64,000 nucleotides of DNA from RPQJ01 sp963762315 (GCA_963762315.1 CAVXKO010000007.1:248001-312000); one strand, 5' to 3'; shown: positions 25,043-33,726, counted from the first letter of the stretch. Made by a program: numbers and translations. Notes: generated by a model from the letters alone, not told the origin.

Positions 25043-25618
25043 TCACTTCATCAGCGTGACGTGGCCCTTGAACTCCTTCTTCATCTGGCCGTCGGTGACC
25101 GTACAGGACGTGACGACGACGTCGGACAACTCGTAGCGCTGCCCTCTGGCAACGATGACAGCTTGCGGGAAGTGCGTGCCGGTGGCGCAGGCACCGGTCT
25201 TGCCGGTCGACACCTTGGTGGGGGATTCGCGGGTCACCACCGTGAACGTGGCGACATCACCGACTTTCGGCGCCGCGGCCACGGCGGCCGCCTGTTCGTC
25301 GCCGGCAGGGCTCGCAACGGCCGCAGCACGCTTGCCGGTCGCCATGCCGGTGTTCACGTCGCGGGGTGCCTGGGCCGACATGACCGACAGGTCCTGCATG
25401 TTGACCTTGCCGGCGCCGGCGCCACCGCCGGTTGCAGCGGCGCCAGCGTTGCTGGCACCCCACGAGAAGGACTCGACCTCGATGGTCTGCGGAGCGGCTG
25501 CATCCTTGCCTTCGCCCTTCACCGAGCCGAGCTGCAGAAGGTAGTCGGAGGCGGCCAAGGCAGGCGTCGCCGCCATCAGCAGCGACGAGACGGCGGCGAA
25601 AATGCGAAGGGTGCTCAT
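25043..25618 (-). CDS. signal-peptide-bearing Hcp-like protein
   Basis: 191 residues from ATG 25618, with a Sec signal cleaved near ALAASDY. The mature N-terminus (YLLQLGSVKGEGKD then IEVESFSWGAS) matches the start of the Hcp/PF05638 fold (type VI secretion tube protein and relatives). The C-terminal half keeps strand patterns (ELSDVVVTSCTVTD, KEFKGHVTLMK). True T6SS Hcp has no signal peptide, and no other T6SS gene is here. This is therefore the exported orphan branch, function unknown. A low-complexity Gly/Ala insertion separates the halves. Confidence 0.7.
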   Translation of the reverse strand: MSTLRIFAAVSSLLMAATPALAASDYLLQLGSVKGEGKDAAAPQTIEVESFSWGASNAGAAATGGGAGAGKVNMQDLSVMSAQAPRDVNTGMATGKRAAAVASPAGDEQAAAVAAAPKVGDVATFTVVTRESPTKVSTGKTGACATGTHFPQAVIVARGQRYELSDVVVTSCTVTDGQMKKEFKGHVTLMK

Positions 25619-25841
25619 GGAATGCCTCTCACTTAGATTGCGGGAGGCCGAGTCTCTCACCCTTGGGGCGAGCGAAATCGTGACGTGGTGGCGCCTTTTG
25701 CAGTCGACGCGCGCGGGAAACGCACCGGGGACCCAGTTCCGGCATCGGCAGCTTCGGGCATCCACGCTTGCCGATGCCCTCGAAAATCCCGCAAGCGCGG
25801 CCGGCCCGGTCTCAACTGCTGTTGCCCGGGGGATCAGCCCG

Positions 25842-26174
25842 TCAGGCTTTCTTACCCTCGGCCCGTCGGCGCTGTCCGGCCGCTTGCCGCGCACCACCAG
25901 GGGACGGCGTGTCTGCGCTCACCTCGGCCTCAGCGGCGAACCAATCCTCGACTTCGTAGCCACTCACGAATCCGCGGCGCTCCGCGCGGAAATAGGCCGC
26001 CATGCGGACCCGCTCCTCACGGTCGTCGACCGGGGACGGTTGCGCGGTCGACGGAAGGACCTCGGCGGTTTTCTTGCGCACGGCAGCCTTCCGCTTCGCG
26101 GGCGCCGGCTTCACTTCGAGTCCGGCCACGGCGGGGGCGCGCGGCTTGCGCGCGGGCTTGCGAGTCTCCTTCAT
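25842..26174 (-). CDS. DUF2934 domain protein with Lys/Ala-rich N-terminus
   Basis: 110 residues from ATG 26174, chosen because AGGAG lies 6 nt upstream (an ATG two codons earlier abuts the ribosome site). The first about 50 residues are Lys/Ala/Pro-rich, resembling histone-H1-like tails. The region DDREERVRMAAYFRAERRGF followed by EVEDWFAAEAEV is a DUF2934 domain, a short helical motif of unknown role common in proteobacteria. A nucleic-acid-binding role is possible but not shown. Confidence 0.75.
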   Translation of the reverse strand: MKETRKPARKPRAPAVAGLEVKPAPAKRKAAVRKKTAEVLPSTAQPSPVDDREERVRMAAYFRAERRGFVSGYEVEDWFAAEAEVSADTPSPGGARQAAGQRRRAEGKKA

Positions 26175-26473
26175 GTGCATCTCCTGAATCCACCGCGAGG
26201 CAACGTCGCGCGGCGCGAATCTCGCAATGATCAATCGTAATTATGACATCCGTGTGCAGGTCCGCCCAAGTCTCCTCGCACAGCAGGAGTCACTCCCAGG
26301 GAACCTGCGCGGCAGCGGCAGCCTGCGACAATCCCGCATTGAGAAAGCCGCAGCCTGTGCTTGTATGAACAACTGGAGTAGTGTCGGCACAACGGTGCAC
26401 GCGCAAGGAAGACTCTGACTGCGCCATCATCGCGTTGGCTGCGCTCGCACGGTCAGCGCAAGAAGGAGGAACC

Positions 26474-27619
26474 ATGAATCGTTCCTATCTTGTTACGCCG
26501 CTCTGCCTCGTGGCGTGCCTCCTCGTCGCATGTGGCGGCGGTGGTGGATCGGGCTCGGGCTCGTCGCACGTCATTCCGCCCGAAGCCACCGCGGCGGACG
26601 CCAAGCTCAAGACACAGATGGCGCGGTTCATGCCACTCATGGGCGGTGCGCAGACCGGGCTCATATTCATCCTGAATCCAGGCGCCGCGCTCACGCCTGG
26701 AGTAACGCTGGTCCCCGATACGCAGCCAGGCGCGCCAGCGAACAGTTACACGTTCAATGGCATTTACGACGGCAACGGCGACAGCATCAGCGAGACCACG
26801 CTCTCGGGGAAAGTAACCTACGCAGGCGACCCGTCGTCTCTCCGCTGGAGCCCGCTGACGGGTCAGACCACCATTGACGCCGCCATCCCGGTGGTCGGTC
26901 ATGTCTATCGCGCGACGCTCGCCTTCACGGCGACGGAAACGGAGGTTCGAGTCTCCGGCACCGGCACGTTCACCAACCCGATGACGGGTGAAACCACCAC
27001 GATCCAGATACCAGCCGGCGCACCGATCATCATGAAACCGGTGTCGGCGGCCAGCAGTCTCGTCGCCAATGCCTGCGGCTACAACGTCGATGGGTCTGTC
27101 CCGATCCAGCTGTCGGGCTCGGCCGGCACGCTGAACTCGACCTGGCTGTTCGCACCGAACACCGCCTCGGTTGCGGTGCAGCGGGTGTCGTTCCGCGATC
27201 CTGCCGGCCAGAGCACGACGATGCCGGATTCCACTGTGACGATGACCTGTGGCAGCGGCGGATCGATCGCCGACTGGACGGCGGTCTATGATCAGCAGTG
27301 GGCGTGCCTGCCGAGCGAACATGGTCGTGCGCGACTCACGCTCACCACGACCGGTGCGACGACCCTCTCCATCACCGACGAGGATCCACCCGGGTCGGGC
27401 GACACGGACACCTATCCCGCCACGATCGTCGATGCCAGCCCGCACGTGGTGAAGGGATTCTTCGACGGGGGACCCGCCGGCAATCACTACCGCGAATACT
27501 TCACGTGGACCCTGGGCAAGGACGGCAACTTCTCGCAGTGGTCGCGCTACCAGTACACGGAGGGACCGAACACCGGTGCCGGCGGCATCTGCTTCGCGAT
27601 CGCGAAGCGCGTGCCGTAG
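26474..27619 (+). CDS. lipoprotein of unknown function
   Basis: 381 residues. ATG 26474 has an excellent ribosome site (AAGGAGGA, 4 nt spacing). The signal peptide ends in LLVAC followed by a Gly/Ser-rich linker, so it is a lipoprotein. The mature part is strand-rich with no recognised domain. Four cysteines in the C-terminal half (NACGYN, MTCGSGG, QWACLP, GGICFA) could form disulfides. It stands alone, with the promoter likely in the 239 bp upstream. Confidence 0.72.
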   Translation: MNRSYLVTPLCLVACLLVACGGGGGSGSGSSHVIPPEATAADAKLKTQMARFMPLMGGAQTGLIFILNPGAALTPGVTLVPDTQPGAPANSYTFNGIYDGNGDSISETTLSGKVTYAGDPSSLRWSPLTGQTTIDAAIPVVGHVYRATLAFTATETEVRVSGTGTFTNPMTGETTTIQIPAGAPIIMKPVSAASSLVANACGYNVDGSVPIQLSGSAGTLNSTWLFAPNTASVAVQRVSFRDPAGQSTTMPDSTVTMTCGSGGSIADWTAVYDQQWACLPSEHGRARLTLTTTGATTLSITDEDPPGSGDTDTYPATIVDASPHVVKGFFDGGPAGNHYREYFTWTLGKDGNFSQWSRYQYTEGPNTGAGGICFAIAKRVP

Positions 27620-27739
27620 CGTCGCCTGCCCGTCTGCCACCGCCTTGACGCCTGCGGCCTGCAGACTGCCGTCGGCACTGCCTAACCGGGGTGCGAGCAG
27701 GTTCCCGCACGCAGCGGTCGTTGCGCGCGGACGACTTCC

Positions 27740-27958
27740 GTGACGAATGCGCGAATGCCCGATGACAGGCTTGGAACGCGCGATCTCTTCTATGCGGCGA
27801 GCATACTTTCGGCGATGGGCCTGATGCTCAATGTCGTCTACGTGTACAACGAGGTCGTGTACATCGAAGCGATCTGCGTGCTGTGTGTCGGCTGCACTGT
27901 CTTGATCCTGCTGGACTTGATCGCTTCAATCAGGGGTTACCAGCTGTCGACCGAGTGA
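27740..27958 (+). CDS. small two-helix membrane protein resembling the second half of VKOR
   Basis: 72 residues from GTG 27740 (ATG 27755 would drop five). Two hydrophobic helices are visible. The second contains C46-V-L-C49 after YIEAI, with another Cys at 52. In VKOR/DsbB-like quinone-linked disulfide oxidoreductases the active-site CxxC lies at the start of the last helix of a four-helix bundle, in a similar setting. This protein would be only the second helical hairpin. It may be a degenerate or oligomeric VKOR relative. That is inference from the motif alone. Confidence 0.5.
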   Translation: MTNARMPDDRLGTRDLFYAASILSAMGLMLNVVYVYNEVVYIEAICVLCVGCTVLILLDLIASIRGYQLSTE

Positions 27959-28100
27959 CGCGCCGGCGCAACCGACCCCACACTGCACGACTCGATCGAT
28001 CGACGGATCGGGCAGCGCGGGCTGCTCGAAGTCCCTCGGCACACCCGCTGCGAGTCGTCGAGAATTGCGGGCGACTTGTTCCCACGGGATGATGTGCCCC

Positions 28101-28634
28101 ATGGACAAGGTGATCGATACGGGACGACTGATCCTGCGGCGGTTCTACGAGAGCGACCTCGAGGCCTTCTACCAGCTTTGCTCCCGACCCGAAGTCATCC
28201 GCTATGCCCAGAGCACACCGGTCGCCTCCCTGGAGGAAGCGCGCGGATTGATGCAGTCCGCGCCGTTCCGCGACTACGCCACCTACGGCTACGGACGATT
28301 CGCCTGTGTCTGGAAGGCTACCGGAGCAGTGATCGGTTTCAGTGGCCTGAAATACGTCCCGGAGATCAGCGATACGGAACTTGGCTACCGGTTCTTTCCG
28401 GAATACTGGGGAATGGGGCTCGCGACGGAGGCCGGGCGGGCATCGATCGAGTTCGCGCGTTCCGGCCTGGGCCTCACGCGCCTCGTGGCCCTGGTGCACC
28501 CCGACAACGTCGCCTCCGCCCGGGTGCTCACGAAGCTCGGCTTCTCCGTCGAGAAGCAGTTGCGGTATTCCGGCCTGAAGAACGTGGACGTCAACCTGTT
28601 TGCCCGAGTGTCAACGGACGCCCACGACGGCTAA
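28101..28634 (+). CDS. GNAT family N-acetyltransferase (RimJ/RimL type)
   Basis: About 177 residues from ATG 28101 (MDKVIDTGRLILRRF); an ATG at 28089 is in frame. The sequence has the RimJ/RimL-like start TGRLILRRF, a central strand CVWKATGAVIGFSGL, the acetyl-CoA loop region around LGYRFFPEYWGMGLATEA, and the C-terminal HPDNVASARVLTKLGF motif. It transfers acetyl groups to an amine, possibly a ribosomal protein or small molecule. Its end overlaps the convergent TlpA-like gene by 4 bp. Confidence 0.9.
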   Translation: MDKVIDTGRLILRRFYESDLEAFYQLCSRPEVIRYAQSTPVASLEEARGLMQSAPFRDYATYGYGRFACVWKATGAVIGFSGLKYVPEISDTELGYRFFPEYWGMGLATEAGRASIEFARSGLGLTRLVALVHPDNVASARVLTKLGFSVEKQLRYSGLKNVDVNLFARVSTDAHDG

Positions 28635-29188
28635 CGTGCCGGCGTTGAGCGTCCGGTGCCGGCGAAGGCGCGCTCGATCATCCGGATCGATTCGACGCTG
28701 TCCCACTGTCGGGCTCCCTGAAATCTAGCGACGACACGACCGCCCGCGTCGACGAGCACCGTGAGCGGGATGCTCGAGGCGCCGAGCATATGCTCCAGCG
28801 TCAGCCGGGAGTCGATGTAGTGACTGACCGTGGCGTTCGAGTGCCTGAGCCACTTCAACGCCGCGTCCCGGTCGTCGTCGGTCGAAATGCCGATCACGAC
28901 GTACCGACTGCCGGCCTCGCCCCACGCCAGACGTTCGAGCGACGCCGCTTCGGCGCGACACGGCCCGCACCAGCTGGCCCACACGTTGATGATGAGCGGG
29001 TGGCCGCGGTAACTGGAAAGCGATCGATGCGGGCCGTTCAGGCCGGCCATCACCACGTCCGGCAAGAGTCGACCCACTGCGACGGGCGAAGGAGTGTCGG
29101 GCGCCGCTGCCATGGCAGGCGTCGTCAGTAGCGTGAGTGCGCAGGCGCCGGCTGCGACCGACCGGCCAATGGCTTTGATCAAGGACAT
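28631..29188 (-). CDS. TlpA/ResA-like periplasmic thioredoxin
   Basis: 185 residues from ATG 29188 (MSLIKAIG), giving a clean signal peptide cleaved near AMAAAP. An ATG at 29200 is also possible; neither has a strong ribosome site. The thioredoxin fold shows the active site W-C74-G-P-C77 (NVWASWCGPC) and the cis-Pro loop IPLTVLVDAGG. Such proteins reduce periplasmic disulfides, often during cytochrome c maturation. That would suit the several c-type cytochromes in the window, but no ccm genes adjoin it. Confidence 0.88.
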   Translation of the reverse strand: MSLIKAIGRSVAAGACALTLLTTPAMAAAPDTPSPVAVGRLLPDVVMAGLNGPHRSLSSYRGHPLIINVWASWCGPCRAEAASLERLAWGEAGSRYVVIGISTDDDRDAALKWLRHSNATVSHYIDSRLTLEHMLGASSIPLTVLVDAGGRVVARFQGARQWDSVESIRMIERAFAGTGRSTPAR

Positions 29189-29278
29189 GAAGCAAAGCAT
29201 GCCGAAACGGTCGGCGAGTCGGCGAATGAATCGCCATTCAAACTCGCGGTGGTCCCTTGCAAGCCGGCAGGTCACCGC

Positions 29279-29515
29279 CTATTGGGCGGGGATCGTGATC
29301 AGGGGCAACCGTTCGGCGTTGCCGGTCTCGGCCAGCGTGAAGAAGAACATCACGGCGGTGAGCGCCCGCTTCGCCAGTCGGTCGCTGTCGTCCACCCAAA
29401 ACCACTGTCCCCGGTACTGCACCTCAACGTAGGCCCCGTCCGGCTTCTTCGGTCCGCTGCGTATCCGTCCGATGTCATGACAGCGAACGCCGCCGTCGTG
29501 TTGCGCGACCGCGGC
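29279..29515 (-). pseudogene. remnant of a conserved hypothetical gene (C-terminal part only)
   Basis: A minus-strand frame with no usable start encodes about 79 residues ending in TAG at 29281-29279. Its text is clearly protein-like: AYVEVQYRGQWFWVDDSDR, then LAKRALTAVMFFFTLAET and LPLITIPAQ. I recall this pattern as the C-terminal end of an unnamed exported family seen in many bacteria. Upstream the frame closes at TGA (29518-29516), and the N-terminal portion cannot be found. It is likely a truncated or frameshifted gene. Confidence 0.5.
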
Positions 29516-29817
29516 TCAGGCGGCGAAGACGTCGTCCTTGGCATGCGGGCGGCCAGGTGGGACCTCTACGAAGTCTGGCTATCGCGCATCAAGCAGCCCC
29601 GTGACCGCGCAGCCATTTCTCTCGCCGCCGGCTTTTCGAACCCCACGTCGGATCTGTCCCGGTAGCGCCGGTCCCGTCTGGTCGCCTGCGAACGGACCGG
29701 TCGGGTGTCGCTATGCCGGTCAACGCACATACACACCCTCCGCGAACGCGCACTGTGCCCTGCAACCGAGGATGTTTCCGCCGGTTGGTCACAGAACAAC
29801 AATCAGGAGTACATGAA

Positions 29818-30573
29818 TTGAAGAACCAAGGGATCACATTTGCAGCCAGCGCGACCGCCATCGCGATGCTTGCGCTGCCGCCGGCCGCGTCGGCAAGTCT
29901 CATTTACGACTCGTCAATCCTTGCGCCAGCCCAGGGATTCGGCACCGCGCCGCGGGACCTGACCCTTCAGGCGACCGGCCAGGAGACCACCGAGTCGGGC
30001 GGCCTGGCTGCCGGTTCCGGGGGCACGATCCTGTTCGGCAGCGTCATTGCCGACGGATCTGTCTACCTGGGCAATGGCGTCTCCAACCTGAGTGGTACCG
30101 GCTCACTGCCGAGTCCGCGGGTCGATGATGCGAAGTACGGTGTGCCAACAATCGGTTCGCTGGGCATCACGTCGGCAAATCAGATCGGCGTTCTGTTCAA
30201 TGCCACGGAGCCGAGCGGCGACAGCGTCAACGTGCTCGACGTGACGCTGAAGTTCTACACGTCCGGCGGATCGTTCCTCGGAGCGATCGACGGCGAGCAC
30301 AATTTCCTCACTTCCAACCCGGGCAACGGGGTTGCTGGCTTCACGTTCGTCGTGGACCAGGCCCAGCAGGCCCAAGTCAACTCATGGCTGTTGACCGGAG
30401 GGTCGGGCACAACGCTGGCTCTCGAAGCCTCGATCGGGGATTTTGCGGGTGGTCCGGAGACCTTCCTGATCTATAACCTCGGCGCCGTCAACACCGTGCC
30501 CGAACCCGGCACGCTCGCGCTGCTCGGTCTGGGCCTCGTCGGCGTCGGCCTGACTCGGCGACGCAAAGCGTAA
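29818..30573 (+). CDS. PEP-CTERM sorted exported protein, TTG start
   Basis: 251 residues. The start is TTG 29818: AGGAG at about 29805-29809 is 8 nt upstream and the resulting signal peptide (MKNQGITFAASATAIAML, cleavage near SAS) is good. The nearer ATG at 29813 is out of frame and reads ATG-AAT-TGA, a two-codon open frame overlapping the TTG. The mature protein is Gly/Ser-rich and strand-like, typical of PEP-CTERM cargo. It ends with VPEPGTLALLGLGLVGVGL and RRRKA for exosortase processing. No enzymatic motif is seen. Confidence 0.88.
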   Translation: MKNQGITFAASATAIAMLALPPAASASLIYDSSILAPAQGFGTAPRDLTLQATGQETTESGGLAAGSGGTILFGSVIADGSVYLGNGVSNLSGTGSLPSPRVDDAKYGVPTIGSLGITSANQIGVLFNATEPSGDSVNVLDVTLKFYTSGGSFLGAIDGEHNFLTSNPGNGVAGFTFVVDQAQQAQVNSWLLTGGSGTTLALEASIGDFAGGPETFLIYNLGAVNTVPEPGTLALLGLGLVGVGLTRRRKA

Positions 30574-30609
30574 GCGAATCCCTTAACGCGACGATGAAGG
30601 CGCCGGGCG

Positions 30610-30646
30610 GTCGGTCCACGCTCTCCGCGGAGAACGGTGGGCCGAC
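30610..30646. terminator. candidate bidirectional hairpin between convergent genes
   Basis: GTCGGTCCAC and GTGGGCCGAC form a 10-bp stem (one G-T pair) around a 17-nt loop that itself contains the palindrome CTCCGCGGAG. It sits between the stops of the PEP-CTERM gene and the CsbD-like gene. There is no clear U-tract. Confidence 0.4.
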
Positions 30647-30657
30647 GTCAGGCACCG

Positions 30658-30903
30658 CTATTTCTTCTTCGCGACCTTCTTCTTCGCGGCCTTCTTCGTC
30701 GCGGTCTTCCTTGCGGCCTTCTTTTTCGTGACCTTCAATTTCTGCTTCACGTCGCCGAACTTCGCCTGCGCCTTCCCGCGAGTTTTCTGTGCCTTGCCTT
30801 TTGCCTGGAGCTCTTTGTTGCCCACGAGCTTGCCGGCGGCTTCCTTGATCTTGCCCTGCACTTCCTTCATTCGGCCTTGAATCTGGTCTTTGTACGCGGT
30901 CAC
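30658..30903 (-). CDS. CsbD family stress protein with lysine-rich tail
   Basis: 81 residues from GTG 30903, set by GGAG six nt upstream. The first about 50 residues match CsbD (YKDQIQGRMKEVQGK, AAGKLVGNKELQAKGKAQ), a small general-stress protein family whose action is not known. The remaining about 30 residues are a Lys/Ala repeat tail (KKKAARKTATKKAAKKK) like histone-H1-type or DNA-compacting tails. This fusion of CsbD and a basic tail is unusual and may add nucleic-acid binding. Confidence 0.85.
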   Translation of the reverse strand: MTAYKDQIQGRMKEVQGKIKEAAGKLVGNKELQAKGKAQKTRGKAQAKFGDVKQKLKVTKKKAARKTATKKAAKKKVAKKK

Positions 30904-31213
30904 GACTTGCTCCTGAATCCTTACGCCGGCAACCGGCCGGCACGCTGCACTTGAGACGTGAAAAAGCGAGGTCTGACGCCTGAGGATCTTCTCATCGAGT
31001 GCTTTTGGATGTTCGGACCGGCGCCCGCTTTCCGTCAATACGTTCAGATACGGTCACGGCGCCGCCAGCCACGCAAACCCTTTCAACCAGCCAGTGTGCT
31101 GGCATACCGTGCAACATCGCCGTCCGCTTCACCATGCAGATGCGCGTCTGCGCGCCTTCCTCGTAGGGCGGGATGCGACACGGCGATGCGACAGTTCGGT
31201 GACGAGCGCGGCC
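30904..31213. other. 310-bp gap, no gene seen
   Basis: This lies between the CsbD start and the OsmC stop, both on the minus strand. It should contain the csbD promoter. Short open frames exist but none has protein-like content. Confidence 0.4.
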
Positions 31214-31651
31214 TCACGAACGCAGCGTGGCCTCGAGCGTAATTTCCGGAACGCTTGCCAGCGCCCGCGAGAGCGGGCAATCACGCTTGGCAGCGTTCGC
31301 GATCTCCTGGAATGTCGCCTCGCTGATGCCGGGTATCGTAGCCTGCATCGTCAGCGCGATCCGATCGATGACGAAACCCTCGCCTTGCTTGACCAGGCGC
31401 ACGCTGGCCTGCGTGTCGACTTCGCGGGTTGCCAGGCCGGCCCGGTCGCAGGCGAACGAGAACGCCATCGTGAAACAGGCGGCGTGAGCCGCGCCCAGGA
31501 TTTCCTCGGGATTGCTGCCACGACGGTCATCCTCGAAGCGGCTCGCAAATCCGTACGGGTAGTCCTTCAACGCACCAGTCTCGGTGCTGATCTTGCCCTG
31601 TCCGTTCTTGCCCTGGCCTTCCCAGTGCACGCTTGCGGTCTTTTCACTCAT
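31214..31651 (-). CDS. osmC: OsmC family peroxiredoxin
   Basis: 145 residues from ATG 31651, with GAGGAG seven nt upstream. OsmC reduces organic hydroperoxides in the cytosol. The two catalytic cysteines are present: C59 in AAHAACFTMAFS and C125 in KRDCPLSRAL. The N-terminal ASVHWEGQGKNGQGKIST is typical of the OsmC rather than Ohr branch. It is grouped with CsbD and redox proteins, consistent with a stress-response neighbourhood. Confidence 0.93.
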   Translation of the reverse strand: MSEKTASVHWEGQGKNGQGKISTETGALKDYPYGFASRFEDDRRGSNPEEILGAAHAACFTMAFSFACDRAGLATREVDTQASVRLVKQGEGFVIDRIALTMQATIPGISEATFQEIANAAKRDCPLSRALASVPEITLEATLRS

Positions 31652-31902
31652 CGAATGCTCCTCGTGTATCGGCAATGTGACGATTCCGGCGCAGGCGCGA
31701 ACCCGGGGCATAGAGGGAGCCACCCGCGCGAGCGCCCGCAGGCCATGCGGTAGCTTGCAGGATGGAATACGACGGTTTCCAGTTCTGTACGCCACCGCAC
31801 GCAGATCGCGCACAGACGGGTGGAGAATGCTCCTCGACACGGGCACGCAACCACTCGCCAACTTGCCGAGGAATGCTGCGGCGGCGTCACGCGAGGTCAG
31901 CC

Positions 31903-32034
31903 ATGGACACCGTCAACTTCATCGCCTTCGTTCTCGCCCCCATCGCGCTGTTCGGCGGCGCCGTGATCTGGGCCTTTGGCCGCAAGCGCAAAAAGCGCTT
32001 CGAGGAAGACGCCCGGATTCCGTTCCGGGAGTAG
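31903..32034 (+). CDS. CcoQ/FixQ-like small membrane peptide
   Basis: 43 residues from ATG 31903 (MDTVNFIAFVLAPIALFGG). It has one transmembrane helix followed by FGRKRKKRFEEDARIPF. This matches CcoQ/FixQ, subunit IV of cbb3 cytochrome oxidase, in size, topology and the basic-then-acidic tail. No ccoN, ccoO or ccoP is nearby, so it is an orphan copy. A flavoprotein gene follows after 63 bp and may share its transcript. Confidence 0.65.
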   Translation: MDTVNFIAFVLAPIALFGGAVIWAFGRKRKKRFEEDARIPFRE

Positions 32035-32097
32035 CCACCTCATGCAGAATCGGATGCAGTCCAGGGCAACGACGACGTCTGCGCGGGAGACGTGAGG

Positions 32098-33453
32098 ATG
32101 GCACGACGGCTGGTGATCATCGGCGCCGACGCAGCGGGCATGTCCGCGGCATCTCAGGCCCGGAGGATGACAACCGCCGAGGCGCTCGAGATCGTGGCGT
32201 TCGAGCGCGGACCCCGCACCTCTTACTCCGCCTGCGGCCTCCCGTATCTGGTCGCCGGGCTCGTCGAGTCACCGGACCGGCTCATCGCTCGGACTCCAGA
32301 ACAGCACCGGGCCAACGGCATCGACGTTCGGACCCGCCACGACGTCATTGCCGTCGATTGCACGGCGCATACCGTGACGGTGCGCGACCTCGAGACTAGG
32401 CTGGACGCGGTCGAGCACTACGACGAACTCCTCATCAGCACTGGCGCGTCGGGCATCACCCCCCCGTGGCCAGGCATCGACGCCGAAGGAGTGCTGCAGC
32501 TCCGTACCTTCGACGACGCCGCGGAGATTGAACGACGGCTCGATGCGGGTGCCCGGCGCGCCGTGCTGGTCGGTGCCGGCTACATCGGACTTGAGGTCGC
32601 GGAGGGTCTGCTTGAACGAGGCCTCGACGTGACAGTGATCGAACGGCTGGGTGCGCCGATGGGTGCGGTGCTGGATGCCGACATGGCCGCCGCTGTCGGG
32701 GACGCGATGCGGGCCGCCGGAATCGACCTGCGACTCGACACCGCGGTCACTGGTTTCACCGTGATCGACGGTCGTGTCGCCGCGGTCAAGACTGCGGCGG
32801 CACTTGTCGCCGCCGACCTCGTGGTGTTCGGGCTCGGTGTTCGTCCCAATGCGGAGCTGGCACGGTCCGCAGGCATCGGCGTCGGCGAGGCCGGCGGTAT
32901 CATCGTCGACGGCCGACTGCGTACCGACACGCCGCATGTCTGGGCCGCCGGCGACTGTGTCGAGTCCCGCCATCGCGTCACGGGCGGGGCCGTCGTCGTG
33001 CCCCTCGGCACGCACGCCAACAAACAAGGCCGCGCAGCCGGAACCAACATCGCCGGCGGTCACGCCACCTTTGGTGGTGTGCTCGGCACGGCGATCACCC
33101 GGTTCCAGGGCGTGGAGATCGCCCGCACCGGGCTCACTGAACGGGAGGCCGGGGCCGCGGGCTTCGACTTCATCGCCGTGACGACCGAGTCATCAAGCCG
33201 CGCGCACTACTTCCCGGGTGCGCAGCCGGTGAAGATCAAGATTGTGGCTGAGCGTGGGACCGGTCGGCTGCTCGGAGCACAGATCGTCGGCGGAGAAGGC
33301 GCGGGAAAACGCATCGACGTGCTGGCCACGGCACTGTGGAACGACATGACCGTGGCGGAGGTGGGTCGCATGGACCTCTCCTACGCGCCGCCGTTCTCAC
33401 CCGTCTGGGACCCGGTGCTGCTGGCCGCGGGCAAAGCCGCGTCCAGGATCTGA
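32098..33453 (+). CDS. CoA-disulfide-reductase-like FAD/NAD(P) oxidoreductase
   Basis: 451 residues from ATG 32098 (GTG 32092 is also possible). It is a two-dinucleotide-binding flavoprotein: FAD motif VIIGADAAGMSAASQ, NAD(P) motif VLVGAGYIGLEVAEG, second FAD motif VWAAGDC. C46 in SYSACGLPY sits where CoA-disulfide reductases and NADH oxidases carry the single redox-active cysteine. A C-terminal dimerisation domain (FSPVWDPVLLAAGKA) is complete. Wording of the N-terminus (GADAAGMSAASQARR) is what I associate with actinobacterial relatives, so lateral transfer is possible. Confidence 0.85.
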   Translation: MARRLVIIGADAAGMSAASQARRMTTAEALEIVAFERGPRTSYSACGLPYLVAGLVESPDRLIARTPEQHRANGIDVRTRHDVIAVDCTAHTVTVRDLETRLDAVEHYDELLISTGASGITPPWPGIDAEGVLQLRTFDDAAEIERRLDAGARRAVLVGAGYIGLEVAEGLLERGLDVTVIERLGAPMGAVLDADMAAAVGDAMRAAGIDLRLDTAVTGFTVIDGRVAAVKTAAALVAADLVVFGLGVRPNAELARSAGIGVGEAGGIIVDGRLRTDTPHVWAAGDCVESRHRVTGGAVVVPLGTHANKQGRAAGTNIAGGHATFGGVLGTAITRFQGVEIARTGLTEREAGAAGFDFIAVTTESSSRAHYFPGAQPVKIKIVAERGTGRLLGAQIVGGEGAGKRIDVLATALWNDMTVAEVGRMDLSYAPPFSPVWDPVLLAAGKAASRI

Positions 33454-33726
33454 GCCAGGCGCGCGCCGGCCGTCACCCGCCTGCGTTGTCTACCGCACCG
33501 ACAAGCGGGAGACAGTCTCGAATAGTGTCTGCACCGCGTCGGATCATGGCGGCAGCGCAGCGGCCCTTGCCTCGGATGCGCATCTGGCGATTGCATTTGT
33601 GGTTCACGTGCATACGACTCCGCGCATCTCCAGGTGAATCGCTCCACCGCTCGCCGTTGTGTATCCGCACGCGTGTTTCACGGTCGAAGATGACCTGATC
33701 ATTCGGAACATTCATTGGAGACGAAG

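Noticed and set aside
25043..25618. Reading the Hcp-like gene as evidence of a type VI secretion system
   Set aside because: It has a Sec signal and no T6SS component adjoins it.
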